In this document: piece by piece, positions 18,100 to 25,745 of the stretch
Layout: the number at the start of each line of letters is the position of its first letter
How positions within the stretch are numbered: position 1 is the stretch's first letter
Assembly (NCBI RefSeq): GCF_021545335.1
Contig: NZ_CP089312.1
Coordinates: 7,812,001 to 7,876,000 of the forward strand
Source: Streptomyces sp. GQFP
GTDB lineage: Bacteria; Actinomycetota; Actinomycetes; Streptomycetales; Streptomycetaceae
Reading direction: 5' to 3'
Length of the DNA: 64,000 nucleotides
Position numbers and translations under genes: made by a program
The notes under the pieces: model-generated
Told to the model about the DNA's origin: nothing
The model's input: the letters and a program-made list of their open reading frames with translations, nothing else
Database searches by the model: none

Positions 18100-19310
18100 C
18101 GTCAACCAGGCCTGTACTGCCCGCAGTTGACCGGGCCGCGTTCGTCGTCGCGCTCGCGACCCGGCTGCGTGAGCGGGGCGTGCCCGTGGGCCTCACCGCC
18201 ACGCAGGACCTCGTACGGGCGCTGGCCGCAGTTCCACCGGCCTCGCGGACGGCGCTGTACTGGACGGCTCGGGTCACCCTCGTCCGTGAGTACGGCCAAC
18301 TGGCCGCGTTCGAGGAGGTGTTCGCCGGTGTCTTCGGTGAGGCGGTGCTTGCCATGGACCCGCACGCGCGCCGGAACGGACGTACGCCGACGGGCGAGAA
18401 AGGCCGCCCCTCGTCGTCCCCCAACTCCATCGCGGCTACCGGCGATTCGGGCCTGCCCTGGGTCACCCTCCCGCCTGCCGTCACCGGGGCCGACCAGCGG
18501 GACGACCGCGCGCTGACCGCCGTACCGGAACGGCTGCCCAGTGAACTGGCCGGTTCGGTGGACACGCCGTTCGAGCAACTTGCCCCGACAGACGCGGAGT
18601 TGCTCGGGCGGTGGCTGGAGAGGGCGTTGGGGGAGTGGCCGAGGCGTCGGTCGCGGCGGTACGCGGTGCGGGCCGGTGGGCCGCGTGTGGCGATCCGGGA
18701 GACCGTGGCGCGGGCCCGCCGGACGGGCTGGGAGCCGGTGCGGCTGGTGCGGACGGGGCCGGTGCAACGGCCCCGCCGGGTCGTCGTGCTGTGTGACGTC
18801 AGCCGGTCGATGCAGCCGCAGGCGGTCGCGTATCTGCATCTGATGCGGGCACTCGCACTGACGACGGACGCCGAGGTGTTCGCGTTCGCGACGACACTGA
18901 CCCGGCTCACCACGGTCCTCGGACGCCGCTCGGCCGAGGCGGCGGTCGACGAGGCCACCGAGCGGGTCGGCGACCGGTTCGGCGGCACCCGGATCGCGCA
19001 CTGCCTCGCCACCCTGCTCGCCTCGCACCACGGCGGCACCCTGCGCGGAGCCGTCGTCCTCATCTGCTCGGACGGCTGGGACGGGGATCCGCCCGACCGG
19101 CTCGCGGCTGCCATGGCCCGGCTGCGGCGCCGCGCCCACACGGTGATCTGGCTGAACCCGAGGGCAGCCGCCCCGGGCTTCGAACCCCGTACGACGACGA
19201 TGTCCACCGCACTGCCGTACGTCGACCTGCTCCTCCCGGCGGACAGCTTCGGGGCGCTGCTACGGGTGCCGGGCGAGGTGGCGCGCCTCGGGGCCGCGAA
19301 CTCCCGCTGA
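18096..19310 (+). CDS. coxE: vWA-domain protein CoxE
   Basis: A 404-residue protein with a C-terminal von Willebrand A domain. The MIDAS motif is CDVSRSM (DxSxS) near residue 230; further metal-site elements are the Thr in FGGTRIAH and the Asp in CSDGWDGDPP. CoxE works with the AAA+ ATPase CoxD in active-site copper/sulfur insertion. A Ser/Pro/Thr-rich insert around residues 85-135 is less conserved. Start: GTG at 18096 overlaps the coxG stop (GTGA). It is the last gene of the cox operon. Confidence 0.88.
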   Translation: MTSTRPVLPAVDRAAFVVALATRLRERGVPVGLTATQDLVRALAAVPPASRTALYWTARVTLVREYGQLAAFEEVFAGVFGEAVLAMDPHARRNGRTPTGEKGRPSSSPNSIAATGDSGLPWVTLPPAVTGADQRDDRALTAVPERLPSELAGSVDTPFEQLAPTDAELLGRWLERALGEWPRRRSRRYAVRAGGPRVAIRETVARARRTGWEPVRLVRTGPVQRPRRVVVLCDVSRSMQPQAVAYLHLMRALALTTDAEVFAFATTLTRLTTVLGRRSAEAAVDEATERVGDRFGGTRIAHCLATLLASHHGGTLRGAVVLICSDGWDGDPPDRLAAAMARLRRRAHTVIWLNPRAAAPGFEPRTTTMSTALPYVDLLLPADSFGALLRVPGEVARLGAANSR

Positions 19311-19452
19311 CCACTCGGCAGTCACCTCACTCTCACTCAGGAAGCGCACAGTTCCCACAAAGTTCCGTCGACGCGGCAACCCCTGGATCACCGGTGGCGA
19401 CAGACGGGCGTCGGAAACGGAACAGCGCGAACTCCCGAACGAGAGTGACGAC

Positions 19453-20916
19453 GTGGGCAAGAGAGCAGTGGGGCGCGGACCGCGCCGCAAGAGAACGAGC
19501 CGTCGCAGGGGCGTACTGATCGGTGCGCTGGTCGTGGCCCTGGGCGGTGGCGCGGTCGCGGGCGGGGTGCTGATGACGGCGTCCGCGTCCAGCCCGGGCG
19601 CCGGGACATACCGCCTGGTGAACGCGGCCGACAGCACCTGTCTGACGGGGGCGGCCTCGACCACCGCGAGCGGTGCGCAGCTTGGCACGGCCTCGTGCGA
19701 CGACTCGGCCGCCGGGCAGACCTGGCAACTGGCCGACGCCGAGGGTGGGTTCACGGTCAAGGGCGTGGTCGGCGCACTGTGCGCCGGGGTCAAGGGCGCG
19801 TCGGCCTCCGCGGGCAAGGCGGTGCAGCAGCAGACCTGCGACGGCGGCACGTCGCAGGTGTGGAAGTTGACGGCGGTGGGCGACGCGTACCACCTGGTCA
19901 ACGCCAAGAGCGCCAAGTGCCTCAACATCAAGGACGGGTTGGCGCAGCAGAACTCCTGCGACAAGGCGAGCAGCAAGAGTTGGACTCTGGTGGCGGAGGA
20001 CGGCGGCTCGTCGGAGACGAAGTCACCGTCGGCTTCGGTTTCGGCTTCGGTTTCGGCGACCAAGTCGGCGTCAGCCTCTCCGTCGGCCTCCAAGTCCGCG
20101 TCCCCATCGGCATCTGCCTCTACCCCTACCTCTACCTCTGCCTCGGCCTCCGCTTCGGCGAGCAAGTCCGCGAGTGCCTCCACCACCCCGGCCTCCGGAA
20201 CGGACTCCGCCAGCGAGACGACGCTCGGCGCGTGGCCCACGGTCGCCGGCGTGGAGCCGGTCACCGCGAGCATCGAGGTCTCGGGTACGTACGACGGCGG
20301 CCTCAAGCGCTTCTACGGCTCCGGTGACCTCGGCAGCGCCGACCAGGACGAGAGCCAGGGCCCGATCTTCGAACTCGCCGACGGTGCCGTCCTGAAGAAC
20401 GTGGTCCTGGGTGCCCCGGCTGCCGACGGCGTTCACTGCCTGGGCAGTTGCACGCTCCAGAACGTGTGGTGGGAGGACGTCGGCGAGGACGCGGCCACGT
20501 TCAAGAGCAAGTCGGCCTCGGCGACGTACCTCGTCTCCGGCGGCGGCGCGCGGAACGCGGACGACAAGGTCTTCCAGTTCAACGGCGCAGGCACGCTCAC
20601 TGTCCAGAACTTCCAGGTCGCCGACTTCGGCAAGCTGGTCCGCTCGTGCGGCAACTGCAAGACGCAGTTCGAGCGCCACATCGTGGTGAAGAACGTCCAG
20701 GCGACCAGCCCGGGCAAGGTCCTGGTCGGCATCAACGCCAACTACGGCGACACGGCCACGATTTCGGGGGTCACGGTAGTCGGCGACAGCAGCAAGAAGA
20801 TCGTCATCTGCGAACGCTTCCAGGGCAACTCCACCGGCGCCGAACCCTCGTCCCTCGGCAACGGCCCGGACGCCACGCACTGCCGCTACAGCACCTCGGA
20901 CGTCACGTACAAGTGA
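19453..20916 (+). CDS. Secreted pectate lyase (PL3) with ricin-type lectin domain
   Basis: A 487-residue exoenzyme. The N-terminus has a basic RRKRTSRRR stretch and a hydrophobic segment (signal peptide). Residues about 50-180 form a ricin B-type beta-trefoil with three repeats ending in QxW-like QTWQL, QVWKL and KSWTL. A long Ser/Ala/Lys linker (about 185-255) follows. Residues 260-487 form a polysaccharide lyase family 3 domain (GVHCLGSCTLQNVWWEDVGEDAAT, RSCGNCKTQFERH, INANYGDTATI). PL3 enzymes cleave polygalacturonate with Ca2+. Start: GTG at 19453. It is convergent with the LysR gene and probably not functionally tied to the cox genes just upstream. Confidence 0.85.
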   Translation: MGKRAVGRGPRRKRTSRRRGVLIGALVVALGGGAVAGGVLMTASASSPGAGTYRLVNAADSTCLTGAASTTASGAQLGTASCDDSAAGQTWQLADAEGGFTVKGVVGALCAGVKGASASAGKAVQQQTCDGGTSQVWKLTAVGDAYHLVNAKSAKCLNIKDGLAQQNSCDKASSKSWTLVAEDGGSSETKSPSASVSASVSATKSASASPSASKSASPSASASTPTSTSASASASASKSASASTTPASGTDSASETTLGAWPTVAGVEPVTASIEVSGTYDGGLKRFYGSGDLGSADQDESQGPIFELADGAVLKNVVLGAPAADGVHCLGSCTLQNVWWEDVGEDAATFKSKSASATYLVSGGGARNADDKVFQFNGAGTLTVQNFQVADFGKLVRSCGNCKTQFERHIVVKNVQATSPGKVLVGINANYGDTATISGVTVVGDSSKKIVICERFQGNSTGAEPSSLGNGPDATHCRYSTSDVTYK

Positions 20917-21073
20917 TCCACCAGTGATCCGTCTCTGCCTGCGCGCCCCGGACGAGGGCGCGCGACGAAGGTGCTCAGGGCACGGGGCCTGAGCACCCCT
21001 CGGCCCTCACCGCCAGGCCGCGGCGGTGGGGGCCGATGTCGTGGGCGGCCTCGGAAACGCCGGGCGCGCGAGC

Positions 21074-21110
21074 GCGCCCTTCAGGGGCGCGGGGAACTGC
21101 GCGACCAGCC
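21074..21110. repeat. Dispersed Streptomyces repeat with hairpin, copy 1
   Basis: A 27-bp block at 21084-21110, starting GGGGCGCGGGGAACTG, recurs as an exact reverse complement at 40594-40620. The copy is preceded by CGCGCCC which pairs with GGGCGCG across TTCAG. It lies between the convergent PL3 and LysR genes and may serve as a bidirectional terminator. Similar blocks are, from memory, very common between genes in Streptomyces genomes. Confidence 0.7.
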
Positions 21111-21153
21111 CCCACCGGCCGGCAGCGAACGAACCACATGCGCAGCGGATCCC

Positions 21154-22158
21154 TCAACTCCACAGAGTCACGTGAATGGCCGGCCGAAACCGCCCCGCAG
21201 TAACCCCCGTACCACGCAGCATCGCCTGGATGGCCCGAGGCGTGGTGACGAACCGCCGAAGCTCTGCGGCCGTCGGCGGCTCCTCGCGGTCGGCGAGGGC
21301 GAGGACGTTCCACGAGCCGCGGGCCGGGAGGGCCGGCGCGTCGAGCCGGCATAGCCCACCCCCGGCGATGTCCTTCGCGACAGCGAACGCCACCGCAAGG
21401 GCAACCCCCTTCCCACGCTTGGCCTCCTCCACCGCGGCGGCATGGCTCTGGAAGATGCGCTGGTTGTGCTCGGGAACGCCCAGGCAGCGCAGCACGGACG
21501 GCACCATGCCGACCCGGCCGACGGCGGACGGCCCCAACAGCCAGGTCTGCTCGCGGAGTTCGCGTACCCCCGCACCACCGGCGGCCCCTGTGGCGAGCGG
21601 ATGGTCGGGTCCCACGACGGCGATCAGCTGGTAGTTGAGGAAGGGGGTGCAGTTCATGGCCATCGCCACAGGCATGCTCTCGTCGCCGACGACGGCGGTG
21701 GCGGTGGCGGTGGCGGGAGGCGGCCCGATGGCCACGTCCACGGCCCGGTTCACCAGCAACGCGCCGAACCGCTGCGGACTGTGCACGCTCAGCTCGACGT
21801 CCAGATCGTCCGCACGCCCCGCGAACAGTTCGATGAGACCGGGCGCGGCATGCTCCGCGAACAGACTCGACGCGGCCACCCGCAACAGCCGTCGGCCGGA
21901 ACCGGCCTGCCGGACCTCGAGGATCGTACGGTCCTGGAGCCCGAGCAGTTCCGCCGCCCGGCTGGCGAGCCGCAGCCCGCCCGGTGTGAACGCGAGCCCC
22001 TGGGCGGTCCGGGTGAAGAGCTTGTCGCCGAGTTCCTTGCGCAGATGCGCGACGTGCGTCGACACGGCGGCCTCGGTGACGGCGAGCTCGGCCGCGGCGG
22101 CCTTCACGGAGCCGAGCCGGACGGTCGCGGAGAAGGCCCGCAGCTGTGCCGGGGTCAA
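21154..22158 (-). CDS. LysR-family transcriptional regulator
   Basis: A 334-residue LysR regulator. The N-terminal winged helix-turn-helix is at residues 1-60 (LRAFSATVRLGSVKAAAAELAVTEAAVSTHVAHLRKEL in order), followed by a periplasmic-binding-like effector domain. Start: TTG at 22158 has a strong GGGGGAGG five bases upstream, so the rare start is well supported. It lies 1.8 kb beyond the cox operon, separated by the PL3 gene. LysR-type CutR is known to activate CO dehydrogenase genes in mycobacteria, so control of coxMSL is a reasonable guess but not shown. Confidence 0.88.
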   Translation of the reverse strand: MTPAQLRAFSATVRLGSVKAAAAELAVTEAAVSTHVAHLRKELGDKLFTRTAQGLAFTPGGLRLASRAAELLGLQDRTILEVRQAGSGRRLLRVAASSLFAEHAAPGLIELFAGRADDLDVELSVHSPQRFGALLVNRAVDVAIGPPPATATATAVVGDESMPVAMAMNCTPFLNYQLIAVVGPDHPLATGAAGGAGVRELREQTWLLGPSAVGRVGMVPSVLRCLGVPEHNQRIFQSHAAAVEEAKRGKGVALAVAFAVAKDIAGGGLCRLDAPALPARGSWNVLALADREEPPTAAELRRFVTTPRAIQAMLRGTGVTAGRFRPAIHVTLWS

Positions 22159-22260
22159 CAGAACCTCCCCCGCTCACCACGGGTGCCCATTCACCGGTGA
22201 CCTGCACCACAAATTAGCGCACCAGTTCGCCAAGAGCCATGCCCCGGACCGGAGGGACCG

Positions 22261-22384
22261 AGACCCGGAATCCGTGGCCACCCCGAGCCCCGGAATCCGT
22301 GGCCGTCCCGAGACCCGGAATCCGCGACCGCCCCGAGACCCGGAAACCGCGACCGCCCCAAGCCCGCAAACCGCGACCGCCCCG
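22261..22384. repeat. Five-copy 25-bp tandem repeat downstream of SLOG gene
   Basis: Four 25-bp units and one 24-bp unit of consensus AGACCCGGAATCCGYGRCCG-CCCCG run head to tail from 22261 to 22384. They begin 102 bp upstream of the LysR start and end 3 bp past the SLOG stop. The unit length is not a multiple of three, so the array is not coding. Units differ by 1-4 bases. Confidence 0.92.
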
Positions 22385-22387
22385 ACG

Positions 22388-22996
22388 TCAGGACCGCAGC
22401 AGCCCCGGCCGCCACAGCACCGTCACCGCGACCCCCGTGCGCCGCGCGTACGCCACCACGTCCCCGGTGCCGCCGAGCCCCCGCGCGGGCAGCCCGTCCC
22501 ACACCGCGACCAGCTGGTCGACGTGGTCGACGATCCAGCGGCCCGCCGCGAAATAGGCCTCCTCGTGCGTCGCCTCGACGGGCAGATTCACGCGCGTACG
22601 GCAGGAGTTGAGAAGTCGGCGGTACGAGGCCCGCGTGTCCGCGTCGCCGAGGTGGGCCTCGTAGTCCATACCGGGAATCACGGCCGTGAGCGGGATTCCG
22701 CGCTCCAGGGCGATGTCGGCGAACAGCTGATCGGCCCCGGCGGCGAGGCTGCTCAGCGCCTCCAACTCCTCGTCGCCCTGGAGCAGTCGGCGGATGCCCG
22801 TGCGCACGGACGGCAGGACTGCGGCGGGGATCGAACGATGCCCGGTCACACCGATACGCGTACGGACACGCGCCACGACACGCGTACCCCTGCCGGTATT
22901 CCTGCCAGGGTCCCTGCCGAGATCCATTCCCGTGTCGATGCACGTGCCGAAGCGAGTGCCGACGAGCGTGCCGTTACGCGTGTCAATGTCCGTCAC
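22388..22996 (-). CDS. SLOG-type Rossmann nucleotide-binding protein
   Basis: A 202-residue protein. The core from about residue 45 has the SLOG/LOG pattern: RIGVTGHRSIP (glycine loop after the first strand), SSLAAGADQLFADIALERG, a second strand LTAVIPG, and DQLVAVWDG followed by GTGDVVAYAR (nucleotide-binding end). This resembles SLOG proteins that bind or cleave nucleotides and often co-occur with SLATT effectors. The first 40 residues are an odd low-complexity T/G/R/D region made from short GTG-rich DNA repeats, so the real start may be internal. It lies 33 bp after the histidine kinase gene. Confidence 0.65.
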   Translation of the reverse strand: MTDIDTRNGTLVGTRFGTCIDTGMDLGRDPGRNTGRGTRVVARVRTRIGVTGHRSIPAAVLPSVRTGIRRLLQGDEELEALSSLAAGADQLFADIALERGIPLTAVIPGMDYEAHLGDADTRASYRRLLNSCRTRVNLPVEATHEEAYFAAGRWIVDHVDQLVAVWDGLPARGLGGTGDVVAYARRTGVAVTVLWRPGLLRS

Positions 22997-23029
22997 TGAC
23001 TGCCCCTCCGCCGTCTACGTTCCGTCACC

Positions 23030-24505
23030 TCACCCCAGAGTGCCGTCTCCGAGCGGGGCTTGCCAGAGTGCGGTCGTACCCGCGCGTGCGCCCGTCGTAC
23101 CGTCGCCGCTGCCGCCATCGCCGTAGACCGTCAGCCGTACCCCGTCCCGTCCGTCCGGCAGGACCGCCGTCGCGTCGACCGTGATCGTGACCCGGGTGAC
23201 ACCGGGACGCCGTACGGCGGTGGCGAGCGCGCGGCGCAGAGCGGTGAGGAGCTGGGCGGCGACCGGGGCCGGGACGCGGTGCTCGACGGGTCCGGTGAAG
23301 TGGACGGAAGGCCGGCGGCCGAGCACCGCCGCCGCACCGGCCGCCTCCCGAAGTACCTTGCCGCGCAAGGTGGTTGGCGCGTCGGCCGGGGGCTGCTGGA
23401 GAGCGAAGATGGTCGTACGGACCTCCTGGACGGTGGCCTGGAGTTCGTCGACCGCCCGCCCGAGAATCTCGCGCACCTTGTCGTCGCCCACCGCACGGCG
23501 CTGCGTGGACTCCAGCATCATGCCGGTGGCGAACAGCCGTTGGACGACGAGGTCGTGCAGATCGCGGGCGATCCGGTCGCGGTCCTCGTACACCGCGAGA
23601 CGGGCGCGCCGGCGCCGGGCGTCGGCGAGGACGAGCGCGAGGGCGGCCTGCGAGGCGAACTGCGTCGCGAGCAGCTTCTCTGTGTCGGTGTACGGGCGCT
23701 CCCCGCGCCGGCGCGGCAGCGCGAGCGTCCCGATCAGCCGCCCCTCGGCCTGCAACGGCAGCAGCATGTTCGGCCCGAACCGGTGCCGAACCGGGGTCGT
23801 CAGCCGCGGGTCGGTCGCCGAGTCGTCGACGAACACGGGTTCCCCGCCCAGCAGTTGGCTGAGAACAGGACTCCCGGGCGCGATGACGGTCCCCACGATG
23901 TCGCCGTCACCGGGATCGTCGCCGTCGAGCGTGGCGGCGGTGACGACCTCCATACCGCCCTCGTCCGTCGGCTGCAGGATGACCCCCGCGGCGGCGTCGG
24001 CGAGCAGCCGGGCACGGTCCGCGACGGTCAGCAACGCGTCGTCGTCGGCCCCGCCGGTGAGCAGCGCGGTGGTGACGGCGGCGGCACCCTCGATCCAGCG
24101 CTCGCGCTGCCGGGCGGTCTCGTACAGCCGGGCGTTGCCGATCGCGATACCGGCCTGCGCGGCGAGGACGCTCAACAACTGCCGGTCGGAGTCGGAGAAT
24201 TGACTGCCGTCGAGCTTCTCGGCGAGATACAGCCGCCCGAACTCCCCGCCCTCCACCAGGATCGGTACGTCGATGACGGTGATGCCCGCCCGTTCGGCGC
24301 GCCCCAGATCGGCCTTGCGGATCTCCACGAGACCGTCGTGCCCGGGGTCGGCCATCGCGAGCCCCCCGTACCGGGCACCGGTCAACTCGGCGGCGCCGTC
24401 CACGATGTGCTGGAGCGTGGCGCGCAGTTCGAGATCGGTACCGATGCCGAGCACGGCTTCGAGACGGGGCGGGAGCGGGGGAGACAGCGGCGCGTCGCCC
24501 GACAT
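23030..24505 (-). CDS. Tandem GAF-domain histidine kinase-like protein with degenerate ATPase motifs
   Basis: A 491-residue soluble sensor. GAF 1 (about 12-130) resembles the DosS/DevS type (LRATLQHIVDGAAELTGARYG). GAF 2 (about 140-310) follows, then a HisKA_3 dimerisation domain with the phospho-acceptor His in ARDLHDLVVQRLF. In the ATPase domain the expected N-box Glu/Asn (E-AL-N) reads LRRALATAVRRPG and the G1 box reads YGDGGSGDG, so ATP binding may be impaired. No response regulator is adjacent. It lies 21 bp after the mbl-like gene and 33 bp before the SLOG gene, so the three probably form one transcript. Confidence 0.82.
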   Translation of the reverse strand: MSGDAPLSPPLPPRLEAVLGIGTDLELRATLQHIVDGAAELTGARYGGLAMADPGHDGLVEIRKADLGRAERAGITVIDVPILVEGGEFGRLYLAEKLDGSQFSDSDRQLLSVLAAQAGIAIGNARLYETARQRERWIEGAAAVTTALLTGGADDDALLTVADRARLLADAAAGVILQPTDEGGMEVVTAATLDGDDPGDGDIVGTVIAPGSPVLSQLLGGEPVFVDDSATDPRLTTPVRHRFGPNMLLPLQAEGRLIGTLALPRRRGERPYTDTEKLLATQFASQAALALVLADARRRRARLAVYEDRDRIARDLHDLVVQRLFATGMMLESTQRRAVGDDKVREILGRAVDELQATVQEVRTTIFALQQPPADAPTTLRGKVLREAAGAAAVLGRRPSVHFTGPVEHRVPAPVAAQLLTALRRALATAVRRPGVTRVTITVDATAVLPDGRDGVRLTVYGDGGSGDGTTGARAGTTALWQAPLGDGTLG

Positions 24506-24526
24506 ATGACGGGGAGTACCGTCGGC

Positions 24527-25564
24527 TCAGGTGGCCAGCGGATCCAGCACCAGCGGCTCGATCTTGCCCTCCAGCATGTACCCGAGGCCCTGCACCGCGC
24601 ACACGTCCGGCCGTTCGGCGATGTGCACCGGCATGCCCGTGGCCTGCCGCAGCATCTGGTCGAGGCCGGGGAGCAGCGCGCTGCCGCCGACCATCATGAT
24701 CCCGCGGTCCGCGAGGTCGGCCACCAGGTCCGGCGGGCAGTCCCGCAGCACCTTGCCGATCCCGTCCAGTACGGCGGTCAGCGGCGTCTGGATGGCGTCG
24801 CGCACGGCGGCGGTGTCGACCTGGACGGAACGGGCGAGGCCGGTGGCGACGTCCCGTCCGTGGATCTCGGTGGACTCCGGGCCGTGCGGGGTGAGCCCGT
24901 TGCCGGAGAGGGCGAGCTGCAGCGGACGTACCGACTGACTGGGCAGCATCAGCTCGTGCTGATGCCGGAGATGCTGCACGATCGCGTGGTCGACGGCCTC
25001 GCCGCCGACCGGGATCCGCTCGGCGGTCACGATGGAGCCGAGGGAGAGCACGGCGAGCTGGGTGGCGGCGGCCCCGCACACCATGACCATGGTCGCCTCG
25101 GGCTGCTCGACGGGCAGTCCGCATCCCACGCCGGCGGCGATGAGCGTGTCGACGAGTTCGACGCGCCGGGCGCCCAGCCCGACGAGCGTCTCGATGGTCG
25201 CGCGCTGCGCGAGGGGGTCGGCGTCGTGCGGGTAGCAGGCGGCGGCCCGCAGGAAGGGCTTGCGGCGCAGCGTACGCCGTACCTTGTCGCCGATCAGATG
25301 CCGCAGCATGCGCTGCGCCATCTCGATGTCGACGACGGTCCCACCGGACACGGGCCGCACGACGCGGATGTAGTCGGGCGTACGTCCCGTCATCTTCTCG
25401 GCGAACTCCCCGACCGCGATCAGCGCGCCGGTCCTGGTGTTCACGGCGGCGACGGACGGTTGGTCGACGACGAGCCCGGCCCCCTTGACGTAGACGCGGG
25501 TCCGCGCGGCCCCGAGGTCGACGGCGAAATGGCAGCGGCGCATCTGTTCCAGACTGACGGTCAT
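24527..25564 (-). CDS. mbl: MreB-like actin homologue (Mbl type)
   Basis: A 345-residue MreB-family protein with FAVDLGAARTRVYV (phosphate 1), a second phosphate-binding loop around MVMVCGAAAT, and the adenosine-site GIMMVGGSALLPGLD. From memory it is close to Mbl (SCO2451) of S. coelicolor, which helps build the spore wall together with MreB. Key loops deviate from canonical MreB (for example CGAAAT instead of IGGGTT), as in that Mbl. Start: ATG at 25564. It is the first gene of the mbl/sensor/SLOG transcript. Confidence 0.8.
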   Translation of the reverse strand: MTVSLEQMRRCHFAVDLGAARTRVYVKGAGLVVDQPSVAAVNTRTGALIAVGEFAEKMTGRTPDYIRVVRPVSGGTVVDIEMAQRMLRHLIGDKVRRTLRRKPFLRAAACYPHDADPLAQRATIETLVGLGARRVELVDTLIAAGVGCGLPVEQPEATMVMVCGAAATQLAVLSLGSIVTAERIPVGGEAVDHAIVQHLRHQHELMLPSQSVRPLQLALSGNGLTPHGPESTEIHGRDVATGLARSVQVDTAAVRDAIQTPLTAVLDGIGKVLRDCPPDLVADLADRGIMMVGGSALLPGLDQMLRQATGMPVHIAERPDVCAVQGLGYMLEGKIEPLVLDPLAT

Positions 25565-25745
25565 GGCAGATCCTCCCGAGAGCGCAGACCGTACGGGCCC
25601 ACCGGTCGACGGGCCTCCACTGGCATCGTGCGGGGGGTGGGGGAGGGGGCGCCTGTTGTAGAGGGCCGGGCGGGGTGCCGCCGTATGGGTATTTGTCTCT
25701 TATGTCCGAAGTGAATAAAAGATAAGGCGATCGGCGGGTTGTGGC

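Noticed and set aside
23060..25714. 884-codon plus-strand frame across the sensor kinase and mbl genes
   Set aside because: It spans two recognisable minus-strand genes and their gap; no conserved domain.
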